From positions 1 to 64,000 of the forward strand of contig CAIOKE010000251.1 of assembly GCA_903858815.1 (NCBI GenBank): a DNA stretch of 64,000 nucleotides. Reading direction: 5' to 3'. Within the stretch, counting starts at the first letter, position 1; every line of letters begins with the position of its first letter. Under the pieces are notes generated by a model, which saw only the letters and a list, made by a program, of their open reading frames with translations, did no database searches and was not told the DNA's origin. This document shows, one piece after another, positions 9,057 to 19,531 of this stretch. This DNA is from an uncultured Planctomycetaceae bacterium. Lineage in GTDB: Bacteria > Planctomycetota > Planctomycetia > Planctomycetales > Planctomycetaceae. Both the position numbers and the translations under genes were made by a program.

Positions 9057-9809
9057 ATGTCCGATCCCAACGTCACGCCAGAACCACCGGTCACCGAGAT
9101 GGAACTGGTGGGAACCGAAGATCAATGCTCCTACCTGCCCGACCAGACCAGTCGCATGATCTGGCGACTGGCCAGACGCCTGACAGAAAGTCGCTACGAA
9201 CAACTGCTGGAACGTGGCTGGCGTCGCTTCGGTCGTGTGCTGTTTCGCCCTGCCTGCCCGTCCTGCACAGCCTGTCAGGGCCTGCGAGTCTCTGTGAATG
9301 ATTTTCAACCATCGCGCAGCCAGCGTCGCTGCCGCGATGAACTTGATCAGCACCAGATCCAGATCGTCATTCAGCAACCCACACTCACTGCCGAACACAT
9401 CCAGCTCTACAACAGTTATCACCACGACATGCACCATCGTCGCGGCTGGCCGTTTCGTCAGATCACTCGCGACGATTACTTCGAATCTTTCATCGATGGA
9501 AACTTTTCATTCGCCCGCGAAGTCCAGTACCGCCTTGACGGCCGCCTGATCGGCCTTGGACTGGTCGACATCACCAGCACCTGCCTCAGCAGTATCTACT
9601 TCTTTCATGACCCGGAGTGGCGACAATACGGACTTGGGACATGGTCTGTGCTGCAGGAACTTCAACAGGCAAAAAACATGAGCCTGCAGTGGATCTACAT
9701 GGGCTACTTCATCCATGACTGCCAGTCCATGAAATACAAAAGCTCCTTCCGCCCCCATCAACTGCTCAGATCCTTCCCCCCCGATCACGTCAGCCCGAAC
9801 TGGCACTGA
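9057..9809 (+). CDS. bpt: Aspartate/glutamate leucyltransferase (bacterial Ate1-like)
   Basis: Bpt transfers leucine from Leu-tRNA to proteins with N-terminal Asp or Glu, marking them for ClpS/ClpAP under the N-end rule. The 250-residue product has the N-terminal Ate domain with the Cys-rich segment CPSCTACQGLRVSV, and the C-terminal GNAT-like domain with YRLDGRLIGLGLVD, SSIYFFHDPEW and the YMGYFIHDCQSMKYK stretch typical of the family. The start ATG has a weak GGGA site upstream. It is transcribed away from trpD and is followed by the repeat-rich intergenic region. No clpS is seen in the window. Confidence 0.93.
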   Translation: MSDPNVTPEPPVTEMELVGTEDQCSYLPDQTSRMIWRLARRLTESRYEQLLERGWRRFGRVLFRPACPSCTACQGLRVSVNDFQPSRSQRRCRDELDQHQIQIVIQQPTLTAEHIQLYNSYHHDMHHRRGWPFRQITRDDYFESFIDGNFSFAREVQYRLDGRLIGLGLVDITSTCLSSIYFFHDPEWRQYGLGTWSVLQELQQAKNMSLQWIYMGYFIHDCQSMKYKSSFRPHQLLRSFPPDHVSPNWH

Positions 9810-9865
9810 CCGCACAAACCACGCCACCTCCACACCCTGGTATGGAGCGCATCTCGGCAGGGCGC

Positions 9866-10026
9866 ATCATGGGAGGGCGAAGCTCCTGCTGAGCCGAACA
9901 TTCGCTACGCCCAGGCACCCGGCAGTCCCTCAACTCAACACCCGATGGCTCCCCCGGGACCTCCGAGCACCAGCTCGGAGACACAACACCAACGACCCAC
10001 GGCTCGGCAGGAGCCTCGCCCTCCCA
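9866..10026. mobile_element. MITE-like palindromic element, copy 1
   Basis: The unit is bounded by inverted repeats of about 25 bp: GGGAGGGCGAAGCTCC at 9871-9886 continuing to 9895, and the near-complementary arm at 10001-10026. Its interior shows a GACCTCCGAGCACCAG motif and matches copy 2 at many positions. No transposase is encoded, so movement would need one acting in trans. Confidence 0.7.
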
Positions 10027-10170
10027 AGCTCGTCATTACCCACGAATTCAGATCTTTGTGAACAGGGCGACCAGAAACCGCCCCCTCAGACCTGAATCGC
10101 AACAGCAGGTAAGCTGAACCACCGAAACAAGACCCCCGAGGCTGAAACAAGGCCCCAACGGCCCCCCCCC

Positions 10171-10420
10171 CAGGCCTGAAGGGCCGATCGCAGTCGAGCC
10201 AGGTGCGTCAGCACCTGGTCACGACACCACAAAGAAGCCCCCAAGGCCTGACGGGCCGGTTTCAGCAGAGCCCGGTGCATAAGCACCGGGAACCCCAGGC
10301 ATGAGGAACCCACACTCGCTTTGAAATCGGCCCTTCAGGCCTTAAACACCAATTTGGGGGGTGTCCCAGACCCAGGGCTGCGCCCTGGGCTACCAGAAAC
10401 CGACCCTTCGGGCCTGAATC
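10171..10420. repeat. REP-like hairpin array
   Basis: Three perfect 8-bp hairpins lie in series: CCAGGTGC-GTCA-GCACCTGG (10199-10218), CCCGGTGC-ATAA-GCACCGGG (10271-10290) and CCCAGGGC-TGC-GCCCTGGG (10371-10389). They alternate with four copies, in both orientations, of a GGCCTGAAGGGCC-like motif (10172-10184, 10244-10256, 10329-10341, 10403-10415). The compensating base changes between the first two stems indicate that pairing, not sequence, is kept. Confidence 0.7.
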
Positions 10421-10512
10421 GCAAACATTCCCTCGGCACAAACCAAACACACACCGCAACGGTCTCCTGGCCCGACGGGCTTCGCACGTACTGCCTCGCC
10501 CTCCCGAGGAGC

Positions 10513-10695
10513 ATCGTGGGAGGGCGAAGCTCCTGCTGAGCCCACCATTCGCCACGCCCAAGCACCCGGCGGGCATTCAACGCAACCCCCGACGGCTCGC
10601 CAAAGCCCAGCCTGGGACCTCCCCTGGGACCTCCGAGACCAGTTCGGAGACGATACTCCAACGGCCTGCGGCTCGGCAGGAGCCTCGCCCTCCCG
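10513..10695. mobile_element. MITE-like palindromic element, copy 2
   Basis: The same terminal inverted repeats as copy 1 occur at 10518-10542 and 10670-10695, with an internal segment alignable along its length but about 20 bp longer, including a short duplicated GGGACCTCC. The order of motifs (ACGCCCAAGCACCCGG, GACGGCTC, GACCTCCGAGACCAG, CAACGGCCTGCGG) matches copy 1, supporting a single mobile or amplified unit. Confidence 0.7.
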
Positions 10696-10738
10696 AGAAG
10701 CGGCGACATGCAATAACGACGGATACCAAACGCGCACG

Positions 10739-10890
10739 TCGACCTCAAGACACCAGTCCGGGGACGGCCTCACATCAACATCCAACGGCCTGCGCTGACG
10801 GTTCGCTTAGGACTGCCTCGGACCTCTCAGCAGCAGTTCGGGCGACAAGAATCAAACGACCTGCGGTTCGGCGGGAGCCTCGCCCTCCCG
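10739..10890. repeat. Two partial copies of the MITE-like right end
   Basis: Bases 10739-10795 and 10830-10890 both repeat the right-hand module of the elements: GACCTC, then an ACCAGTCCGG- or GCAGTTCGGG-like core, then CAACGGCCTGCG. Only the second keeps the terminal arm (10865-10890). They look like truncated or nested insertions, ending 34 bases from the stop codon of the last cytochrome oxidase gene. Confidence 0.55.
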
Positions 10891-10924
10891 CGGGGCACAC
10901 GGGGACTGAACACTGACAACTGAC

Positions 10925-11311
10925 TCAGTGTGACTCTTCGCTGTGCTCTGCTGCCGCGGCATGCTCACGCTCATATTCGGCGACTTCAGGTGCCCAGGTG
11001 GTCACCTGCGGAGCAACGTTAATGTAATACGACCGACCGATGTCAGGAAACAACGCGATCGGCAGACCGATCGCGAGGATGGTCGTCGGGGCAAGGAGCA
11101 CGAACTTCCAGTTGCCCTCGAACTTCAGGTGCATGAAGTACATCATCACGCTCATGGCCTTGGCGCAGGCGACTGCCAGCACCAGCACAATCGTAACACC
11201 CTTCGACATGGACATCACGTCAAACAGAACAGACAGCCCGGTGCAGCCGCACAGCACAAAGAAGACGGCCAGATAGTTGACATGATGAGTCTGATGTTCG
11301 TCGTGTGACAT
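10925..11311 (-). CDS. Cytochrome c oxidase subunit IV-like membrane protein
   Basis: This 128-residue protein has a His-rich N-terminus (MSHDEHQTHH) and three predicted membrane segments, with the conserved KAMSVMMYFMHLKFE stretch seen in bacterial Cox4/CtaF subunits. It is the last gene of the respiratory cluster and should be a small structural subunit of the oxidase. The frame extends upstream to 11359, but the ATG at 11311 is chosen because the extra residues do not resemble the family and the internal start begins the characteristic His-rich leader. It begins 51 bases after the coxC stop. Confidence 0.85.
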   Translation of the reverse strand: MSHDEHQTHHVNYLAVFFVLCGCTGLSVLFDVMSMSKGVTIVLVLAVACAKAMSVMMYFMHLKFEGNWKFVLLAPTTILAIGLPIALFPDIGRSYYINVAPQVTTWAPEVAEYEREHAAAAEHSEESH

Positions 11312-11362
11312 GGCGGGCCTGCAAGACCAGAAAAAAACAGGGAACGGAAACGCCTGCAAGGA

Positions 11363-12415
11363 TCAGATAATGTACAGCAGCGGGAACAGGAAAATCCAGA
11401 CAAGGTCCACAAAGTGCCAGTACAGACCGCTGTTCTCAACCCAGTCCGTCCAGCGCTCATTCAGGCTGCTGCCCTGCTTCAGAACCATCCCGAACAGAAT
11501 CATCCCCACGATCACGTGAATCGCATGGAACCCCGTCATGATGAAATAACAGGAAGCAAAGATGTTGCCATAGACCATCGGATGCGGATCAAAGACTCGT
11601 GCCGAAATCAGCCCGGACAGCGGACCCGTGGTTTTCAGTTCGGTCAGATACGTGCGTACTTCCTCCAGCTTCAAAGCCGGCAATCGCTCGCCCGCACCCA
11701 ACGCTTCACGCTTGACAAGATAGTCTGCGGGCAAAGCGGGCTGTGCCAGCGAGACGTCAGCAACAACGTGCTGTTCCAGATTCATCCACTTCTGAAACAG
11801 CTCGTAATCAGCTGCCGCGGATTCCTGATAGCCCTTGAACTCGGCGTCGGTCATCGAACTGGGCCGCTCGGCACTCTGAAGTGCCTGCACCAGTGGAGCA
11901 ATCCCCAGCAGATCCCCCGGACGCTCGGCGGTAATCACACCAGAGTGAGTATAAGCGTGAAATCGCTCACGCACCAGTTCCTCAAGCTGATCAGACACCT
12001 TCTGCATGGCCTGCGATGAAGTCTCTGGAATCCTGCCGGGCAGAATGTCATAGTCAATCTTACCCTTGTATTCCACGCCCTTGATCCCAAGGAACAGGAA
12101 GGCCAGCAGGGTCGTGACCCACAGGTAGCCGCGAGCCTTGCTGAAGTTCTTCTGCGCCATCGCCTCGTGCGCGACCACGACACAGTAACTGGACACGATC
12201 AACACGAATGTGTTAATCCCCCCCAGAAGCACATTAATATGAGTATCCTCGTACCGCGTCGGCCAGCCGTTCGAACCCAGTCGCAGCACAATATACGAAC
12301 CAATGAAGGCCGTAAAGAACATGATTTCAGTGCCAAGGAACAGCCACATCCCGAGTTTTGAATTCGGAATTGGAATCCCCATCCTCAGGGCAGGTGCTTT
12401 TGCAGAGTGAGACAT
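11363..12415 (-). CDS. coxC: Cytochrome c oxidase subunit III with a large soluble insertion
   Basis: Subunit III lacks cofactors and stabilises the oxidase core. The 350-residue product has the N-terminal [21 protein letters not shown] helix and the C-terminal [14 protein letters not shown] and [17 protein letters not shown] signatures. Unlike ordinary family members it carries about 160 extra residues (about 118-278) between the third and fourth visible membrane segments; this insertion is hydrophilic, with mixed helices, and contains no recognised motif. The total length fits a five-helix form plus this domain. It lies between ctaB and the subunit IV-like gene on the same strand. Confidence 0.92.
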   Translation of the reverse strand: MSHSAKAPALRMGIPIPNSKLGMWLFLGTEIMFFTAFIGSYIVLRLGSNGWPTRYEDTHINVLLGGINTFVLIVSSYCVVVAHEAMAQKNFSKARGYLWVTTLLAFLFLGIKGVEYKGKIDYDILPGRIPETSSQAMQKVSDQLEELVRERFHAYTHSGVITAERPGDLLGIAPLVQALQSAERPSSMTDAEFKGYQESAAADYELFQKWMNLEQHVVADVSLAQPALPADYLVKREALGAGERLPALKLEEVRTYLTELKTTGPLSGLISARVFDPHPMVYGNIFASCYFIMTGFHAIHVIVGMILFGMVLKQGSSLNERWTDWVENSGLYWHFVDLVWIFLFPLLYII

Positions 12416-12473
12416 AAATCAATACCAATCAGATAACCAGAGGCACCCGGAATTCAGCCACGCCTGACCTGCG

Positions 12474-13385
12474 TCAGCCCGTCAGCCGCAGAAAATCAAA
12501 CACCAGACACACCAGCAAAACCGGTAAACAGATCAATGAACCGGCCATCAACTGCCGCGCCCGGTAATCCGTACGATCAAGGAAAAATCGCCACGTCAGC
12601 CACAAATATCCACCAGACAGAATCAATGCAGCGGCCAGATAACCGCCACCAGCAAGGCCCGCATATCGCGGCAGACACGCACCAGGAACAAACATCAACG
12701 CATAAACAAGAGCCACGAAACCAGCCCGCCGACCACCATCAGAAAATGATGGCAGCATCCTTAAACCAGCCTGCTCGTACTCAGCTCGATAGATCCAGCC
12801 GATCGCCAGAAAATGCGGAAACTGCCAGATAAAAAACACAGCAAATAATGCCAGGGCCTCAGCCCCCGGAGCCCCCCCGGCTGCAAACCAGCCAAGCACC
12901 GGTGGCATGGCACCAGGTACCGCCCCAACAGTTGTGCAAAGAGCCGAATAAGGCTTCAACGGAGTATACAGCAGCACATAACACAGCATCGTCAGCACAG
13001 ACGCCACACTGGTCAGTGGATTGACCCACTGCCACAGCACCGCCCCACCAATCACCGCTAAAACAACACCATAAAGCAAACCCTCGGAACGACTCACACG
13101 GCCACTAGCAACCGGTCGCCCTGTCGTCCGCTTCATCCGCGAGTCACGGTTGGATTCCCACACCTGATTCAGAACACTGGAGGCAGCCACAAGACACAAC
13201 GTCCCGAATACCGCCGTCACCGCACGCATCCAGTCAATCACCGGACTGGCCAGCACATAACCAGCCAGAACTGCAACGGCGGACATCACCAGAATTCGCG
13301 GACGCGACATCTGCACGTAGTCACTCAGGCGAGCAGCACACGAAAAAGTTCCCAGCGTATCCGTCTGACCTGCTGCTGCACTCAT
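12474..13385 (-). CDS. ctaB: Protohaem IX farnesyltransferase (haem O synthase)
   Basis: CtaB (CyoE) adds a farnesyl group to haem B to make haem O, the precursor of haem A. The product is a polytopic UbiA-family prenyltransferase with the Asp-rich NQVWESNRDSRMKRT motif and the second loop YRAEYEQAG. The chosen ATG at 13385 overlaps the ctaA stop by four bases (ATGA), giving 303 residues; the frame continues upstream to 13439, but that extension lies inside ctaA and has no family match. It supplies the oxidase encoded around it. Confidence 0.93.
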   Translation of the reverse strand: MSAAAGQTDTLGTFSCAARLSDYVQMSRPRILVMSAVAVLAGYVLASPVIDWMRAVTAVFGTLCLVAASSVLNQVWESNRDSRMKRTTGRPVASGRVSRSEGLLYGVVLAVIGGAVLWQWVNPLTSVASVLTMLCYVLLYTPLKPYSALCTTVGAVPGAMPPVLGWFAAGGAPGAEALALFAVFFIWQFPHFLAIGWIYRAEYEQAGLRMLPSFSDGGRRAGFVALVYALMFVPGACLPRYAGLAGGGYLAAALILSGGYLWLTWRFFLDRTDYRARQLMAGSLICLPVLLVCLVFDFLRLTG

Positions 13386-14335
13386 GCCGCACCTCCACTC
13401 AGCAGATCTGGGGGCGTCAGAGCAAGCCCGGTCAGACACCCCGCAGATTTCAGCCTGAGCACCGCCAGTGCAGCACAGTTCGTCGAAGCAAACAGAAACA
13501 TCCCGGTCACAGTATGCAGACTGCAGGCAATCGCCTGCTCAAGCGAACCAGACACCGCCACATAGCCCAATGCTTCGACGCCAAAGCGAGTCGACAATGC
13601 CCCAAGTCCGAGACCCACCTGCAGACTGAGAGTGCCAACGATAAAAATGCCACAATAACGAAGCAATCGATGCGAAGACGTCAGCAGATGCCACACAGCG
13701 GCCGCGCAAACCAACGAGACAAACACGGCGGAAATCACGTGTTCTGTACGCAACAGGTGCAGATGACGCAGAGCACCTCCAAGGATGTACTGAGCCAGCA
13801 CGACCAGCGGAGCCACCAGACAAATCGCCAAACCACCCACGGAAAATCTCTGATCACTCTGCCGCAGCCATCGCTGCCAACCCGACATCAGCAGGACACG
13901 AAACACAACGCAGAGCGAAAAGAACATGGCACCCGTAACACTGTGCAGCATCGCCAGAGTCCCGCGATCAAACAGCACTCGAGCCCCCCCAAGTCCGCCC
14001 TGAGCTGTCACAGCCAGCAGGATCCCCAGAGTCCACCGCCGCTGCCAGCCACCAGCCCGCCAGCCAGCAGTCGCCAGTGCAATCGCCACCAGCCCGATCA
14101 GCACTCCAGCCAACCGATGTCCGTGCTCAACAAATTTCTCGTTGTTCACTCGGAAATCACTGAGCCACGGATACAGCAGCATGTTCTGGCCGTCCGAGGA
14201 GGGCCAGTCGGCGAACGCCATACCGGCTTTCAGAGTCGTCACGAGCGCACCCATGCTGATGGGCAGCAAAGCAACCAGACAGGTTGCCGTTGCCAGCCCT
14301 CTCAGCAGTGGTGAACACGTTGGGTCGGAAGACCG
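13382..14335 (-). CDS. ctaA: Haem A synthase
   Basis: CtaA (COX15 family) oxidises haem O to haem A. The protein has eight predicted membrane helices in two similar halves, with the first-half motif TTLKAGMAFADWP, the NEKFVEHGHRLAG segment bearing a haem-ligand His, and second-half LHLLRTEHVISAVFV and LHTVTG regions. The TTG at 14335 is preferred as start: GGGAG lies seven bases upstream and the product is 317 residues. A further in-frame TTG at 14383 would overlap coxA and has no usable ribosome-site spacing. The end overlaps ctaB by four bases, indicating coupled translation. Confidence 0.85.
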   Translation of the reverse strand, partial: RSSDPTCSPLLRGLATATCLVALLPISMGALVTTLKAGMAFADWPSSDGQNMLLYPWLSDFRVNNEKFVEHGHRLAGVLIGLVAIALATAGWRAGGWQRRWTLGILLAVTAQGGLGGARVLFDRGTLAMLHSVTGAMFFSLCVVFRVLLMSGWQRWLRQSDQRFSVGGLAICLVAPLVVLAQYILGGALRHLHLLRTEHVISAVFVSLVCAAAVWHLLTSSHRLLRYCGIFIVGTLSLQVGLGLGALSTRFGVEALGYVAVSGSLEQAIACSLHTVTGMFLFASTNCAALAVLRLKSAGCLTGLALTPPDLLSGGAA

Positions 14336-14363
14336 CAAATGACTACTCCCGGTAAAACTGCAA

Positions 14364-16214
<1,851 letters not shown>

Positions 16215-16282
16215 CTTGATTTACCGCCTGATTTTCAACCAGTACCAAAATCTGAAAAACCGTTTTCCGCCCGCAACCCTGC

Positions 16283-17089
16283 TTACTCAACAGAGGCTGT
16301 CTCTGCTTCCTGCACGCCGTCCTCATTCTGCTCACGTTCCAGCCGCGTCAGATAGGCCGAAACCCCCTCAGGAGACTCAGCAACAATCCGCGCTTTCATC
16401 TTGTAGTGCCCCCAACCACACAGCTCGGCACACAACAGCTCATAATCGCCCGCCTCCTCGATCTCAAACCACACCGGGATCACCAACCCCGGAACAGCAT
16501 CCTGCTTGACTCGCAATCGAGGCACGAAAAACGCATGCTGTACGTCCTGAGTCCGCAGATTGATCATCGTCGGCACTGCAGCGGGAACATGCACCTCGTT
16601 GACGTAGTACAGATCACCGGGCTGCGGGGAAGTCATCAGGTCTGTCCCCGGCTTAGGATACCGAATCCGCCACTCGAACTGACGAGCCATCACTTCAGCA
16701 ACCGGGGCTTCCTTCACCGAATCCGGAAACCGCGACAGAACTCGAATGTCTGCCAGCACGTCCAGCTGTGTCAGCGAGATAAAGACCAGTACGAAAGCCG
16801 GAACAATCGTCCAGACGATCTCCAGCTTGTGGCTGCCGTGCGAAAACCATGCTCGACTGCTGGGGTTCTTTGTCGCACCCTTCCATAAGGCATATCCAAG
16901 CGCAAACTCGGTGCCCACGAAAGTGACTGTGACAATAATCAGAATCAGATAAAACAGCCCGTCGATCTGATGCCCCAGAGTCGACAAAGGCTTACTGGGG
17001 AACCACCAGTTTCGACCCGGTGCGATCACGCACAGATACAGGGCAACCAGAGGCCAGAACCAGAAAAACAACGCCCAGAACTTCTTCAC
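16283..17089 (-). CDS. coxB: Cytochrome c oxidase subunit II
   Basis: Subunit II carries the binuclear CuA centre that accepts electrons from cytochrome c. Two membrane helices occupy about residues 4-24 and 42-66 or slightly beyond, followed by the periplasmic cupredoxin domain. The CuA ligands are all present: His185, Cys220, Glu222 (backbone), Cys224, His228 and Met231, in CAELCGWGHYKMK. There is no CxxCH, so this is not a caa3-type fusion; the dihaem cytochrome encoded just upstream could be the donor instead. The start is GTG with GGAGAG five bases upstream. There is no typical lipobox. Confidence 0.96.
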   Translation of the reverse strand: MKKFWALFFWFWPLVALYLCVIAPGRNWWFPSKPLSTLGHQIDGLFYLILIIVTVTFVGTEFALGYALWKGATKNPSSRAWFSHGSHKLEIVWTIVPAFVLVFISLTQLDVLADIRVLSRFPDSVKEAPVAEVMARQFEWRIRYPKPGTDLMTSPQPGDLYYVNEVHVPAAVPTMINLRTQDVQHAFFVPRLRVKQDAVPGLVIPVWFEIEEAGDYELLCAELCGWGHYKMKARIVAESPEGVSAYLTRLEREQNEDGVQEAETASVE

Positions 17090-17156
17090 GTTTACTCTCC
17101 ATCAACTGACGAGACATCCCGCAGTTCAGAGCCGAAAACCCAAACACCCTGATCGA

Positions 17157-18584
17157 TCACTCACCAGCGGCAGGTGCCGCAGCCGCGTCCGGAGCAGCCG
17201 CTGGAGCCGCTGCCACGCCAGTCGCACCCGGCTCCGACTCAAACGGTATGCTCAGTACGTAATTCACGATGTGCCAGATATCTTCGTGCGGAGTGTTCTT
17301 GAAGGAGGGCATACGCGACCCCTTAATACCCGCATGAATGCGACAGAACAGATCAATCGGTCGTCGCCCGCCTCGGAAAATTCCCGTGTGCAGGTTGCGA
17401 GGCTGATTCAGGTTGTCCCAGACATCATGCAAACCCGGTTCGTTGTACGGAACGCTCGTCACCGGGTTCTTTTCATAAATCATCGTCTGAGGACCATTGC
17501 CAGCACCGTCAATCCCATGACAGTCTGCACAGTTCAGCGTCTTGCTCAGGTACAACTCGCGACCACGACGACGCGACTCGTCAGAATCCGGCACTCGGGG
17601 AACTGATGGGATAATACGCGCATCCTCGGTGTCCGCGGCAACCCACGTTTCTTCAAGCTCTGCACCTATCCCGTCCACCACCCCCGGAAGATCCTCAGCC
17701 AGAAACTTCGCCAACTCGCCAACGATGTCAGACCGCTGCTCGTCCTTCAGACGTGATTCAACAGCGTCTTCCGAGAAGTCCGATGCCAGTTCGTTGACCA
17801 GCTTACGCTCAAATTCCCCCCGCATTGACAGGAACCGCACATACTCCACAATCGCTGTCAGCTCATCGTCCTTCATCAACAGGAACGAAGGCATGTACGT
17901 GCCCGGTATGCCGTATCGCAGAACTCGCAACAGGTCATCGCGACTGACCTTCGACATGTCATTTGTCGAGGTGAACTTGAAAACTCCATGGCGGTAATCA
18001 CGCGGACGAGGATACAGGTACTGGGCCGTTGGGCCGTTTCCGTCGCCCGCCGTTCCGTGACAATGACTGCAATGCCGCATGTACAGGACACGGCCAGACT
18101 GAATCGTTGATCCGCCGTCGATACTGCAGATGTCTCCGGCAGCCAGCGAACCACCGTCAAGACCTGTCAGGACAGCCTCGCCAGTCGCAGCATCCCACGA
18201 GCTCACGCTGAACGTTTTGCCAGCACCGGCACCCGTTACAACGTTGACGAAACCAGCCTTCTCCGGGAACGTCTGTCCCTCCTCGGCTGTAAACTTCACC
18301 TTCGCTTCGCCACCATCGGCAGCAAATACTTCAACCTTCGCCGCGGCACCACCCCACTGCACGGGCAGTTTCATCCACGCCTTCAGTGTCTGCGGAGTAC
18401 CGAACTTCTGGTCCAGAAGCGCCACCACACCGGGTGACTCTGCAATGCCGGCCTGCGCTTCCGGAATCAGCGAACGAGTTTTTTCGCTGATTGAAAACGA
18501 GGCGTTATTGTCGGAGCAGCCGGTGACAACGATCGCCAGAAACGCTGCGATCCCCGCCCTCTTCAGTACTGCTGTATGCAACAT
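17157..18584 (-). CDS. Dihaem class I cytochrome c lipoprotein
   Basis: The product has a signal with lipobox-like VVTGC, then an unrecognised beta-like domain (about 90 residues), then two cytochrome c domains with CSHCH and CADCH haem sites and candidate axial methionines in YMPSF and SRMPSF. An Ala/Pro-rich tail ends the protein. It should be anchored at the outer face of the cytoplasmic membrane and is encoded directly before coxB, so it is a likely electron carrier between the Rieske/cytochrome b complex and CuA. The ATG at 18584 (475 residues) gives the most natural lipoprotein signal; in-frame ATG at 18605 and GTG at 18614 are alternatives. Confidence 0.85.
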   Translation of the reverse strand: MLHTAVLKRAGIAAFLAIVVTGCSDNNASFSISEKTRSLIPEAQAGIAESPGVVALLDQKFGTPQTLKAWMKLPVQWGGAAAKVEVFAADGGEAKVKFTAEEGQTFPEKAGFVNVVTGAGAGKTFSVSSWDAATGEAVLTGLDGGSLAAGDICSIDGGSTIQSGRVLYMRHCSHCHGTAGDGNGPTAQYLYPRPRDYRHGVFKFTSTNDMSKVSRDDLLRVLRYGIPGTYMPSFLLMKDDELTAIVEYVRFLSMRGEFERKLVNELASDFSEDAVESRLKDEQRSDIVGELAKFLAEDLPGVVDGIGAELEETWVAADTEDARIIPSVPRVPDSDESRRRGRELYLSKTLNCADCHGIDGAGNGPQTMIYEKNPVTSVPYNEPGLHDVWDNLNQPRNLHTGIFRGGRRPIDLFCRIHAGIKGSRMPSFKNTPHEDIWHIVNYVLSIPFESEPGATGVAAAPAAAPDAAAAPAAGE

Positions 18585-18649
18585 GATTGCCAGCCCCAGT
18601 CTCATCAAACCCACTCAAGGATCAAACACCAAAACCACAACCAACCACA

Positions 18650-19531
18650 CTACAGTTTCAACAGCGCCGCCGGGTACTCAACCTGCACGTCGGTCGTCTC
18701 GCCTGCCTTCACTTCGACTGCCAGTTTTCGCTGCACAAAGTTGCCGTCAGCCGCCTCATGCCAAACCACAAATGAATGCTGACCAACCGGCAGGTCTGCA
18801 ATCACAAACTCTCCGTTCTCATTGGTCACAGCCCCGTACGGATGGTCAAGCGGCAGATGCCACGCATTCATCCACGCGTGATAGTCGCACTTCACAGCCA
18901 CAGGCACTGCCTCAGCCTTCTTGTAGACAACTGTCAACTTGCCCTCGCGGTCCATAGGGGCTACACCAGAATTGACGGAGGTGTTCTTCGATGGGTAGGT
19001 GTGAGTGTTGTGGGCCACTCCGTCGTTGCTGAGAACCTTGACGGTCTGACCAACCGGCAACACAACAGTGTGCGGATAAAACCGACAGTTCTTCTGGTCG
19101 AACACGAATGGCTCAGCAGGGGCCGCCACAGCACGCCCACCCTTGGGAGCCTTCTGGAGGTAGACGAACACATTCGCTACTCCACCGTCTCCACTGACCA
19201 TCAGACGCTCATCCGGCACATCCACTGCCGCACACACTTCCTTGTCCTTGATGTCATCGCCGGCTTTGACCAGCAGCTTCATCGTCGGCGCTCCACCAGT
19301 CATCATCACACGACCCCGGATGGATCCGACAGCGACCTCACCGGCCCCTTCAGCACCTTCCGACGCATCGCCATCGCCCGCTGCTTCTGCAGAAGACAGG
19401 AAGACAACCTGAGGAACAACAGAGGCACCGCCCCCGATCGTTGGCTGGCCATATTCACTGCAACCCGCAGACACGGATGCCAACGCCGCAGTGGCGGCAA
19501 CCAGACAGACCTTTGACTGTAACATCGACAT
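18650..19531 (-). CDS. Cupredoxin-like lipoprotein of the respiratory cluster
   Basis: The 293-residue product has a lipoprotein signal (lipobox VSAGC) and a domain opening with GSIRGRV, then a cupredoxin-like section with VKVLSNDGVAHNTHTYP and CDYHAWMNAWHLP, and a C-terminal carboxypeptidase-regulatory-like beta fold (GAVTNENGEFVIADLPVG). His, Cys, His and Met residues are arranged as possible type 1 copper ligands, but the spacing is not standard, so copper binding is only a suggestion. The ATG shares a base with the stop of the octahaem gene (TGATG) and has GGGAGGAG upstream, so translation of the two is coupled. It probably serves in electron transfer or assembly beside that cytochrome. 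Confidence 0.75.
   Translation of the reverse strand: MSMLQSKVCLVAATAALASVSAGCSEYGQPTIGGGASVVPQVVFLSSAEAAGDGDASEGAEGAGEVAVGSIRGRVMMTGGAPTMKLLVKAGDDIKDKEVCAAVDVPDERLMVSGDGGVANVFVYLQKAPKGGRAVAAPAEPFVFDQKNCRFYPHTVVLPVGQTVKVLSNDGVAHNTHTYPSKNTSVNSGVAPMDREGKLTVVYKKAEAVPVAVKCDYHAWMNAWHLPLDHPYGAVTNENGEFVIADLPVGQHSFVVWHEAADGNFVQRKLAVEVKAGETTDVQVEYPAALLKL

Larger units (their letters stand above)
9810..10924. other. 1.1-kb gene-free region filled with palindromic repeat elements
   Basis: No reading frame here looks like a real gene. The stretch holds two full and two partial copies of a MITE-like unit and a separate set of REP-like hairpins, listed individually. Translations give Arg/Pro/Gly-rich peptides such as GEAPAEP and PGLRPGL. 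I recall similar strings among over-predicted planctomycete proteins, and here they are simply the repeats read through. Confidence 0.85.

Noticed and set aside
10335-10785. Overlapping minus-strand frames of 130-137 codons
   Set aside because: They read through the MITE-like and REP-like repeats and give the Arg/Pro-rich peptides expected from them.
13386-13439. N-terminal extension of CtaB
   Set aside because: It overlaps ctaA and lacks homology; the ATGA overlap start at 13385 is better.
16283-17089. Calling the oxidase caa3-type
   Set aside because: CoxB has no CxxCH haem site; the haems are on separate proteins.
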